A stretch of DNA of 64,000 nt from positions 5,459,260 to 5,523,259 of the forward strand of contig CM012953.1 in NCBI GenBank assembly GCA_000181795.3, given 5' to 3'. Positions 25,115-36,700 of the stretch are shown here, piece after piece (the first letter of the stretch is position 1; every line of letters starts with the position of its first letter). The notes under the pieces are model-generated. The model was given only the letters and a program-made list of their open reading frames with translations. It did not search any database and was not told the DNA's origin. The translations under genes were made by a program, and so were the position numbers. This DNA is from Trichinella spiralis. Its lineage: Eukaryota; Nematoda; Enoplea; Trichinellida; Trichinellidae.

Positions 25115-25774
25115 CTATTCACGTCGAAGATTTTCAAGGCGTGCTTGTAAGTTGGCATCAGCATCAGCCAAAGCTGTTTGTTCTTTTCCCGTAACAGGCG
25201 AAACAGTACTTGCAGCAGGTGGTAGCTTGTTAAGCTCTTCGTTAAACTGAATACCCAATTCATCAAGCACTTGACTTACTATGGCATCAGTTTCTTCTTC
25301 ATCACCTTCATCAGCCATAGCATCATCTATTGCATCGTTCATCATTTCTTCTTTCATTTCCATTAAGTCTGACTGTCTTTCAAAATCATTCATTATTCTC
25401 TGAATTTGAGGCAGTTTCAACTGTTGATTCATACTCATCATCGCTTTAGTAACGCCTTTCATAGCTTGAGCCATTGCATCTTGCGACTTTAATGTCTGAA
25501 TTTTCAATGACACTGCCTGAATGTTTGCACGCATCATGATGAATTTCTTTACGTAACGCCGGGTGCGCACTAGATCCTTAGCCATCACTTTTACAGCATC
25601 CATTTGACCTGCTTTGGCCATCTTTTTTATATCGATAATTATTTTTTTCTCTTGGTTTTCCAAATGCATTTTTTCTCTATCTAAATCCCTCATAGCACGG
25701 TTCAAAGCCCGCTGATTTTGACGCAACATTTCTTGAGGCGTTTTGCGCCTACCAAATAGGAAATCCAAAGCCAT
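25115..25774 (-). CDS. CHMP2A: ESCRT-III subunit CHMP2A (Vps2)
   Basis: One uninterrupted exon of 219 codons. The N-terminus MALDFLFGRRKTPQEMLR and the basic helix 1 (NQRALNRAMRDLDRE) are diagnostic of Vps2/CHMP2A. The core helices (MKGVTKAMMSMNQQL) are followed by an acidic region (DEGDEEETDA) and a C-terminal MIT-interacting motif, NLQARLENLRRE, which recruits the VPS4 ATPase. CHMP2A caps ESCRT-III filaments in endosomal sorting, cytokinesis and nuclear envelope closure. It is unusual here in having no coding intron. A CCTAG acceptor-like site lies 18 bases before the ATG. Confidence 0.96.
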   Translation of the reverse strand: MALDFLFGRRKTPQEMLRQNQRALNRAMRDLDREKMHLENQEKKIIIDIKKMAKAGQMDAVKVMAKDLVRTRRYVKKFIMMRANIQAVSLKIQTLKSQDAMAQAMKGVTKAMMSMNQQLKLPQIQRIMNDFERQSDLMEMKEEMMNDAIDDAMADEGDEEETDAIVSQVLDELGIQFNEELNKLPPAASTVSPVTGKEQTALADADANLQARLENLRRE

Positions 25775-27999
25775 TTTTAGTTATGAGCTTTACTAGGAAA
25801 ATGACAATTCGCCAGTCAGTAGAAAAGAAAAGACAAAAATTCTAAACAATCGAATTCTTTTACCAGATTATATAAAATATTAAAAATTACTTACTAATAG
25901 TCATTCCTTTTATATTAATACTTAAAGCTAACTTGAGTGTACTTTCTACTATAAAAAGAAGTAAATGTTGAATTCAATTTTTTAACGGTATAATTTTTAC
26001 TTACAGTATCATAAAAGATAGAAAATCAAGAATTATTTATATTTTATTGCTAGAAGTTGACCTCTAATGCATCCACTAAATAAAACTGTTAATTAATTTT
26101 ATATTTATTTATAAATTAATTTTTTAATTAAATAATAATTTTATTTATGCTTTCATATTATTTCATTAACTCTTTTACGTTTTTTTAGCATAAAATTGAA
26201 TGTCTAAAATAATATGAAGACACACTTTCATATTTCTGCCTGTTTGTCAAGATATTTTTAAACTAGCATACGACAGATTATTTTTATTGTGTGATGTTAA
26301 AATTATTATTCAATTTCATGGTCATATGCATCATTAAATGCACAAAACAGAAGTGGTACTTTTGAAGAACAACATCTTTCAGTTTTGTATGCCAGCGTGA
26401 AAAAATTAAAAAGATGCATGTCTGCCTAAAATAGCAGCTAACTATTTATTTAATACTGACTATGTAAGTTAACTTTTTATTTAAATTGTTGATAATGCTT
26501 GAAAAAAGAATTTAAAATAACAAACATAAATGTTTTGCAAGATTAATATGGTAAAAAGTATTTCCATTTTTTAGCAGATGATTACCTTTAAAAACTTCAT
26601 TTGTGGTAAAATTTATATTTGCTTGTATTTGTGATGTTTGAAGGAATAAATTGCATTGCTTATCAAAAAATGAGTAACAACATTACACATGAATAAATCA
26701 GCAGTAACAAAAATGCAATTCTAATTAAGTTTTATCTTACACTGGTTTTACTGCTTTGTTGCTCACTTTAATGTTAATCACAAAGCTGCTTTATGTAATG
26801 TCTAATTACTATAAATATAAGTATTCTGAAAGTTTCTGAATAATTTTAACAAACACAGGTTTCACTGAATATTTAATTTTTTTAATTTAAAATATGAATG
26901 TTATATTTAAAAGTTGAATGAATTTTAACAAATAATAATTTTTAATTTTAAACTACTAAAAAGTGGAAGAATTTACATTCAGATTTTAGATAAACCAAAG
27001 TTATTTGCTTTCTTAAACATTGTGTTAGAAGCGAAAATACTCATAAAAATCATGCCATTTTCTCTATTGATTTTGTGTCAGTTTATGCTGTCATATGAAG
27101 TTTCTTATTCAGCCCATTTATTTAATACGAAGTGTCATTCTAAAATTATTCTCAATGAAATGTATCATAATACGCTGTGGTGTGCAAGTAATTAAACTGA
27201 AGAAATTTTGATTTTAATAAAAAATTTTATGAAGAATAAAATTATAATTTTAGATTAATCATTCTAATGATAAAATTAACAATAAAAAAGTATTTAATGA
27301 AATGGTTTTATGTTTTTCATATTTGAATATAAATAACTTCAAACGTTTAAATTTTTCAGATTTTTCATAATAGGAATGATTTTAAAAATCAAGCATTAAT
27401 AATAAATATTGTCACTGAAAAAATTTTAAGCAGAAAGAAATGTTTATGAAGCGCTTATTCAGTTTAATGAAATGTAAATATTATTTTTAATGTTCCAATT
27501 TTTCAAAATTGCTAAAACTTTTTAAATAAAATGTGGAATTTCAAACAGCACTGTATATGCACATTCATATCTTGCATAATTATTATATTTATTTTGTTGA
27601 TGCAGACATTATTGTAATTATACGTTATTGTATCATATCATATCATATCATATCATATCATATCATATCATTTGTGTTAGTATTAATAATACTTTATTTT
27701 ATTAGTGCTACCTGGTGCCATCTTAATGAAGACGCCTGTTTCATGAATGCAGCAAACTTTGATTTTCAAAGTGGCTACTAACAGGCAGTGGTTTATGCAG
27801 ATGGCTGATGTTGCGTTAAAGATTTACTGAAATAGGCAATAAAAACGTCAGTGATCATTAATAAGTTTATTTTTGGCAGAAAAAATGTAAATACTCCACA
27901 AACAATGAATTACAAATGAAATATTTTCTAAATTACAAAATGAACAAATAACAAATAATTAAGTGAAAGGCACGACTTGTTTCGCAAAGTTAACTGCTG
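25775..27999. other. Gene-free stretch
   Basis: AT-rich sequence with no supportable gene. It contains a (TATCA)n pentamer run at 27631-27670. Confidence 0.65.
27631..27670. repeat. (TATCA)8 pentanucleotide microsatellite
   Basis: Eight consecutive TATCA units without interruption. Confidence 0.95.
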
Positions 28000-28347
28000 C
28001 TATTTCGTTATGCAAATCGTTTCTTGCAAAAGTGATGCATTGGACAATTTATTTGAGTTTATAACAGTCAAAGAAGTGGAATAATTGGAAGGAGGCAGTG
28101 CTATGGCAGGTGCACTTTCACAGTTGAAAAGTCGTTTGCCAAATTTTGCTCTTTTAAGCCGTCTTTTAATGCGCTTCATGATCCAACGGACAGCAACTTT
28201 GGCGAGCAATATTCCAAGCATGGCGCTGAGAACAACTGCAATGCATATTCCAACCATTGGATCGTAACGAACAAACAGATCTTCATCTGATCGAGGTGGA
28301 TTGTGCTCTTGAAAATCTCGCTTTTCAAAGGCACGATAAAGATCCAT
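28000..28347 (-). CDS. Small single-pass membrane protein, unidentified
   Basis: 115 aa from the ATG at 28347. The frame is open further upstream without another ATG, and a CCACAG acceptor lies about 24 bases before the start. The N-terminal 40 residues are polar and acidic (RDFQEHNPPRSDEDLF). One membrane helix follows (MVGICIAVVLSAMLGILLA), then a strongly basic stretch (KRIKRRLKRAKFGKR) and a Ser/Asn-rich tail. The positive-inside rule places the C-terminus in the cytosol. I do not recognise the family. Composition and GC content differ clearly from flanking noncoding DNA, which supports it being real. It lies downstream of the teneurin on the same strand. Confidence 0.6.
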   Translation of the reverse strand: MDLYRAFEKRDFQEHNPPRSDEDLFVRYDPMVGICIAVVLSAMLGILLAKVAVRWIMKRIKRRLKRAKFGKRLFNCESAPAIALPPSNYSTSLTVINSNKLSNASLLQETICITK

Positions 28348-30700
28348 AATGGCATTCTTGTGACATGTACTGTGGATAAGATGCAAAAGTGGTAAGTTAT
28401 ATATAAAAATCAATTTGAACCACTGTTGAACTGGATAAAATTAAATCCGGATGGAAAATTCAACTTGAATTCTTTGTGCTTTTATATTACTATGCAGCAG
28501 GATGAAAATACCCAACTTGAAAGCAGTGATAGAATTGTGTGTGAAAGCGGCAACCAATAATCAATCGATTTGCACTTCCTGACATGCTTGAATCACAAAC
28601 GTCGAATTAAAGCGATTTCAGCTGAAAGACAGTTGTAAATTCCATAAAACCCTAGTTTTAAAGAACTCGTTTTATACATAGCTTGAAAACATTTCAAGCA
28701 AAGGTAGTTAGATGCGATTTCTTTTTTAAAATAGTTATCTTCCTTGAATCGACATCAGTGACTGACATTGATCTAGCACGACTGGGATAAATGCAGTCAT
28801 CGTCAATATCTACGCAAAAACTCTGCTTGCCTTGAACGGTGACGTATAAAAGAATAAATTGGACTGCGGTCATTTATATTCTTCGCTTAAAGTTACTGCG
28901 TGTTATAGTTAAATGCAGGCTATAATGATGCTTTTCAACGAATCAGAATTTACGCCAAAGCAAAATTGTTATTCGTAAGCGGCAGTTTTATTAGCAAGAA
29001 AGAAAGAAATATGGGAGGGAAACTGAAAGCAAGAGGAAAAGAAAGATGCGAAAGAAAAGAATAGCAGTGAAAAAATATCTCTTTATCGAGAGTCAGCAGT
29101 ATCTAGTGTAATCAAGCTAACAAATCATCGATTATTCCATATATATATATATATGTATGTATAAATAAGCTCAAAGCGCTGCCAGATTAACTTTCCGCTT
29201 AAAAAACCCTTAGGGAGAATTTCATTTATGAGCTTTCATCAAAGCTTTCCGTTCTTGCTATTAATTCTTTCTTTAGCCACGTGTGATCACCACATGAGCC
29301 TTCTGAAGATCTAAACAATTTGTTGCTAAGCTTTCTGCATTCAAATCATTTGCTATCATTTGTCGTCAAGAGCTTGCCTGCTTTTTGCGCTAGCTTAATT
29401 ATGAATTGATATGAAAAATCTTTCTTCTATAAAAACTTCATTCTCTTTGGAATTCCATGGTGAAATAAATACATTATTTTTTTATGAGAATGCTAATTTC
29501 AAATGCGCATAATTAGTTAGCTATAAATTAAATATAAGAAAAATTTTCATCTTCAAGTCTAAGAACTATCTGAATGATTGACGAAGCAATTTGCGACGAC
29601 CTTTGTCATGCTTTAAATTTACTCTTGGAATTTTTGTTTACATAAAACAAACAAACAGTTTCATAATTACAAATTCATTAATTATAAATGACACAAAACT
29701 TTATGCACATTAAATCAATATTCTTAAATCATTTCTTTGATTTTTTTCAGTTTAGAATTCTTCACTTTGTATATTTTCTCAGTATTGAAACAACATATCA
29801 AGCAACAGGTGGTGAGATTAAATAATTGAATTTCTGTACTGCAGTTCTTCAATGGTTCTTTCACAATTTTTCCTTGCATTAGCATCTAATTTTTTTTATT
29901 AAAATGATTGATGCAGTTTTAATACAATGATAGAAGTGATTTCATATATTTCAACTAAATCAATAGTCACTGATATGTTCAAAAAGTTAACTCTTTTTCA
30001 TGTATCTAGTCTGGAATAGCTGCGTTCAGCATTTGCATTAAAAAAACTAGCTAGCTACTTTGCTACACTTTGCTGTTTTTTGAAATTTTATCGATAATTT
30101 GATTTTCATATCATTATACTGTCTGATCAAATATTAAAAATTTATGTGTGCTACATCTTAAGGGTATTCTAGTTAATAAAATTATGCATTTCATTAGTAT
30201 GCAAAAAAGAATTTTAATTAATTTTTTAGACAAAGAACTCCCCAGGGATTAATTAATGTGTTTAGCAGGGCGTCCAAACTACAGAGAAGTTGTTATAGTT
30301 TCATTTAACAGTTAATTAAAGTGAAAAAGTACACTAATAATTGATTGCACAATGAATTAATTTGACCAAAGCTTACAGTAATTCAAACATTTTATTACAT
30401 AAATCAGTTTTTTACAATAATAACAAAGTTAATACTGATGGTAAAGCAATAATAACTTTTATTATTTATATTCATCATATGTTCATGTTAGTAAACTGTG
30501 AAAAAGACTTCAAAAATATTTAAAGTTAATTAATCAATGTAAACTAAAAACAGTCCAACATAAATATAAATATATAGTGTAAAACAATATGTAAAAGTAA
30601 AAAGATTTATTTTATACAATTCAACAATGGTGCTTAATTTAAAAACCCGGATGTGTACGGCCAGTAATACAATACTGCACACGTGAATGGTAAGCAAAGA
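28348..30700. other. Gene-free stretch downstream of teneurin
   Basis: No reading frame of useful length on the minus strand, and no YD-repeat-like sequence. This matters because the missing C-terminal half of the teneurin would be expected here. A short (AT)n lies near 29139-29154. Confidence 0.65.
30606..30611 (-). terminator. Poly(A) signal AATAAA after the teneurin stop
   Basis: The minus strand reads AATAAA about 90 bases after the TAG that ends the teneurin frame, fitting a genuine 3' end there. Confidence 0.55.
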
Positions 30701-33700
30701 CTACGTTACAAAGATAGAAGGACGCATATTAATAATTGAGCCAGATGGGGTTTTAAAAGATCTTATTCTTCCGTTAGAGTCGTAATCGAAATGCCACTGT
30801 TGCCCTAAGTCATCAGACTTTCTTTTTATTAAACCCGTATCGCCGATATATTCATATCGTAATTCGTTTATTAGACGTGTTCCAGTAATCTTCTCAGTCC
30901 AACGATTGATCGGATTCAATTCAACTGTAATTTCAAACACTTCTGGTAATTCAATCAACATTTTGTTTGGCTTTTTACGACGAATAAAAATTCGCTGTCC
31001 ATCAGATAGCGTAAAAGAAATCAACTTTCCATAGCTAGTATCAATGTGATATGAAAAATTGTATTTGAATAAATTCGTATTCATATCTTTTGTATAAATA
31101 TGTTGACCAAATTGATTGAAACCATATATTTCATGACTGTCCGAAAAAGAAATCTGATAAATATCATTAACCGGTCTGAGTTGAGATATGGCTGGTTGGA
31201 TGGATCGGATTTTTAAATTGCCCTGATCAACTATGAAAAGAGTATCCGCTTCGCTGTATGCAACTGCAACCGGTCTGTGCAGTCTAGCTTGAGCAACAGG
31301 AACAACATCTTCTGAATTGCAGGGACAATTTTTTCGATTACAATGACATCTCATTTCACCGCCAATCGTTTGATGCAGGCGGCCACGGGAATCGAACACT
31401 TGTACTCGATGTAATATCTTCTTATCCGTTTCAGAAACCGCTAACATACCTGATTGAGATACTGCCACTGAAGTAACACCATGCAAAACAGATCGCCGTA
31501 AAGAATCACCTTTCTTAGAACTTAGACACTGTGCAGGAACACCTTGCATTAAACGTACAATTTTTTCATCAGTTTTGTACTCATATATAACATCTGAGTC
31601 AACGAAGATTAATCTGTCTTGCACATTGTCAAAAGTAATTTCCGTTGGCCATATTAAATGAAATTCATCGCTGTCATACATTTCAGAACAATTTTCAGGA
31701 AAGTAATCTCTCAAATATAAATCTTCTTGCCGATCACTACCCAATATTGTTTTGATTAAACCATCAACTGTAACCATACGAATTTTTCGATCGTCAGCTA
31801 TATATAAATTTCCCTTTGAATCAAAAGTGATTCCTTTTGGAAAGGTGAGCTTAGCAATTTCAGCTGGTCCTCCATCTCCGCAACTTTCCCTTTCATCATC
31901 TGCAACACATGCTTCACCTGATCCAACAGCCACTACAAAATTATTTAAAGTGCTTTCTATGCGAGTCGTCACTGGCAAAACACGAATTATTTGTCGTCGA
32001 GATGGCAAAGAGATGTAAATATCTCCGGACCGAGGATGCACGGCAAGGTGATAAAGGTGAGCAATGTCAGAATGGCTAAATTGAAAACCAACTGTTAGCA
32101 CTGTTAAATTCAATAATCAATACAAATAATATCATCATTGATATTATATAAATTAATATTTACAATCTCTTTTCACTTTCACAATAAAGCAACAATATAA
32201 TTATTAACCTTACTGTAAAATCTAACCACAACTAATTAAATTATTAAAATTTTACTTTCAAATCAAAAATACTGGTGCGGAAAAATTTGCTAAAATCTTT
32301 AAAATATTACCATGAGCTGTCAAATACATGGAACACAGAACGCTGCAGTTTGTCTACTATCATAAATAAAATGATTTATAAATAAAATTAAATTTTCACA
32401 AAACGAACGTAAAAAATTTGACGCTTTATAAAATTGAAAGTGCAAATAAATAATTACCATGACATGCAAGTAAATTATAATTATCAGAACAAAACCTATT
32501 CCATATGAATAAGCAAATTAAAATGTCACTATACCCCAGTTCAAGTAAAGTTTGTACGGAGCCGTTTTCACTCCAACATCGGATGAGTGTGTGATCACCA
32601 ATGAACAATGTGCCATCTTTGCCAACAGCTAGTGCCATTGGAAAATAAAAAGTTGATTCATTTGGAGGAACCTCGCAAAACGGACAATCCAAAGAACGCT
32701 TATCACCATTTCCAAGTACAGTGGTTAATACTGGATCTTCTTCTTTCAAATAAATAACAGATCCATCTCCTTTTTCCAAAACTCCTAAACAATCGCAAAA
32801 ATAATTGAAAAACACTATTATAATAAATCATATATATACCGTTAGAAATATCAAGGTAATGATGGATGTTCAAATTCCAACCACCAATATCACTACTAGG
32901 AGTTCGAATTCCACTCAGTTTTACTCGTTCATTCCACCACACTGGTACATCACATTTCGAGTAAACATAACCTACTGAAACGCTGGCATATGTCAGGCCA
33001 TATACTTTCTGCTTGTAGACATTTAAAGCATCCCATTGAAAAGTGTAAGTAAGATTTCGAGTTGGTGAAAGTGTTTCTTCCAGGTGAGTTCCCTCAACGT
33101 CAATCATCAATTTAACCAGACGTATATTATCAGGCAATATTGAAGGCAACAATTGCAGATATAACAACGATTTGTAACCAGCCGCTGTTGAACTTAGATA
33201 GACAAGACGTACATCAGTAGAAGAAAGACGTACAGATTCTTCGACTGCACCAATGTCTGCAACAATTCGATGTTCTATAGGCAATGCAGACCCTGGAATT
33301 CCGTGAGGATTTATTTTCCATGATGGAAGAATAAAAGGTTTCAGGTTATGACTTCGGTGTGCATTCACGCATTCGTAAGACATAACCGTCTGATCATTTT
33401 CAGATGATAACTGAATGTTATCGTTCTAAAAAAACTGCTTTTAGCATGATAAGAATAAAGGAATCAAAAAAACTAACTTTGCTCAAAGTGATGTCACCGA
33501 CATATGTTACAGTATTCCAATGAATCGAAAATGTCTTATAAGATGAGCCAAAAGGCAGACGAGTCAGTTGTAAAGTCACAGATCCACCTCCATTTACTAG
33601 TAAATCAAAGGAACCATCTTTGCGTGAAAGTGTAAAACCGTACAGCATGTTAGAAGTATCCGTAATTCGAACACCAATTAATGGACTACCATACTGATTA

Positions 33701-36700
33701 ACAACACGACCACGCATCACGGATACTCGACTGAAATTAAATAAATGTCATAAAAAATGGTAAAATTAGAATTCAAAAAATTATACAAACCTTCTGTTGA
33801 ACAAATTTGTGTCTGCATAGAGTTGCACTGAATTTTTCTCCGCAATGAAACGCACTTTTTGAAAAAACGACGCATGTCTTGGAGAAGATTGCTTACTAGC
33901 CAAAATTGCTAATGGATTTGCAACAGTTTGACACATAGAATCATTTGAGCAACGGCTACTACTCAGACAACATTCCAATTCTTCACAATCAGTAAGTCCA
34001 TCTAACAATTAATTATTATTAAGATTTTAAAAATAACTGACATTTATTAAAAATACCGTTATCATTATCTATGCCATCTGAGCAGTTCGTTTCTAAAGGG
34101 ATTCGGCAATCTGGTCCATCAAAATCTGTCTCACAAATGCAACCCCATTTTCCAGATTTATCTCTCTGACAAATTCCATGATTACTGCAATTGCTTGGAC
34201 AATTTTCTAAAAATGTGAAAATAAAAGTATTTAAAAAAACAAATTTAATATTTTCCTTACCAATCTGACAATTTTGACCAGTCCATCCGGTAAAACATGC
34301 GCAGGAGCCATTTTTGCAAATCCCATGCTCTTCGCAACCAGGAAGACATGCCAACTCATTGCAAAACATTCCTGTCCAGCCAGGATCACATTGGCAAATC
34401 TGATTAATACATTTTCCATGTGCACCACAATCAGTCAAACAAAGTTCTATATTAATAATTAATAGTCATAAAAATAATTCTGTCCCAGGAAACAAGCATA
34501 CCAACATCACATTTTGGACCAACCCATCCGTCATCGCACAAACATACAGCTGCAATGTCATCGTACTGACCGTGCTCTGAACACTGACTATAGGAAGAGC
34601 ACAAATTTAAAGATGTAGAAATTTCGCATGAACTGCCGGTCCATCCAGCTCTACAGTAACAAAGTCCTTTTACACAAACACCCTGACCATTACAGTCAGC
34701 ACTAGGACAGTCGACTGAAAAATACTAACAGTGATTTAAAAAAAATGCTTGTTTCCCTTTTGCATGTACATACGTTCTTCACAAAATTCGCCTTTATAAC
34801 CTGGATCGCAAATGCACTGACCATCGTTTCCACACTGGCCATGATTATTGCAATTGGGAATTTCACATATGCTGTATGGCACATCACACTCCACACCTTT
34901 CCATCCTTGATGACAATGACATCTCCCGCCAGAAAACAAACCATTTCCATTGCATATTGCAGGACATATTGCTTAAAAAAATCAAAACAATCAATTATAA
35001 CTTACTGTTAACAAACTTTATCAATTATCAGCTAATCAACTGAAATAGTAAACATGATTTATTTGTTAACAAAAAAACAATTCTTTTGCATATTTTTATT
35101 ATTAAAAATTAATCATTATTATATTGTTTGCATTATTATATTGAAAAAATATTTTTTGCATACTTTTTTCACAAAATTCTCCGGCGTATCCATCAAAGCA
35201 AGCGCAAAGACCATCATTGCATATCCCTTTGTCAAAACAACCATATTTGCATTCTTGCTTGCTGCCAGCTAAAAGAAATTCTTGTTAAAATAAAAAATAA
35301 TACGTATATAATAAAATTACTTACATGTAATAGATACTGAAAAATTTACAATGCGTATATCAGTGTCATCGTTGAAAAATGCTATAAACCACCGTCCGCT
35401 TGATAAAGAATGAGTAAAGCTAACACTTCGAAAATTCTAAATCGATCAAAAATTTATATATATAATGAATTATAAAAATGTAACTATTTTTAAACGAGAA
35501 CTTGCCTGATAAAAAAAAGGCTCATAAAAATTATGTGAGCGTTTTGTGGGTTTCAAGTGAAGCTTAGAACCCAACACAATCTGCAGCTTATCATATTCTG
35601 TAATTGAGGGCTGCAACGTCTGGCGCAAATAGACCGCTAACTTTGCACGTGGTTCTACTGTCAAATTGAACTGCACATAAGAATCACGTTGAAGAATAAA
35701 ACGGCCAGTAGTCATGACGCCAGGCGGTAAATCAGCCAGAATGATATCATTTAAAGAAAAACTTTCTGGAAATGGTCTCAATGCTACATGGCCGAAATTA
35801 TTCGGTGAATAGGAATCCAATTCTGGGCTGACCGAATCGGCATTGGATACATAATGAACATTTTGATAAATGTCCGTTGGTTCACGGGTAACCATTACTG
35901 GAAAATACAGTTCAACATTCAAAACATTATCTACATCTAGAAATGTATCCACCATCCTTACCCAGCAAATAACATATCACAGCCAGTGAAAAAATTAAAG
36001 CAGACGTTAACAAGTAGGTTAAAAATTTCCAACTGCAACAGTATTCACTGAGCTTTTGCTGCTTTCGCAATGACTTCATTCCTTGAAAGCAAACAGAACC
36101 GGCAGAACATGGTAATGTGGCGATGTTGGCAGTCTGGCACTGCTGTTGCGCCACAGGCAACAGTAAATAACTATTTCTGAATAAAAAACACATTATATGA
36201 CAATTTATAAATTTTTATAATAACAACTTTTGCTTTAAAAATGTTATTCAATAATTAATAAAAAGTTTTTCAACTAGTTTTCAAGCATACAGTTATTTAT
36301 TATGATCTGCATTGATGCAAAATTATATTTTATTTTTAATCAGATTTTATTCGACCATAAAGCTTTTACTAAATAACAAAAAGAACCATACGGACAAATT
36401 TGGAAAATGAGCTTGATTAAAGTGTATACCAACAATAAATCAACACTAATACACTACTGTCGTTCAATTAGTTAGTCTGCATTAATAAATGCTGCTATAC
36501 AGTCAACTGAATTAACTGCGGTCAATGAACAGAATAAAGGTAATTAGCTGTTTGTTTCGCATGCGAAACATTTTCCAAACCGAAATAAATTATTTAAAAA
36601 GCAACCCCGTATGCTTTTTGCAGCATTTGGCAAAAGAAAAGTAAGCTACAGAAAACTACTAAACATGTTATTTTATTGATAAATATTATTCTTTTCAGTT

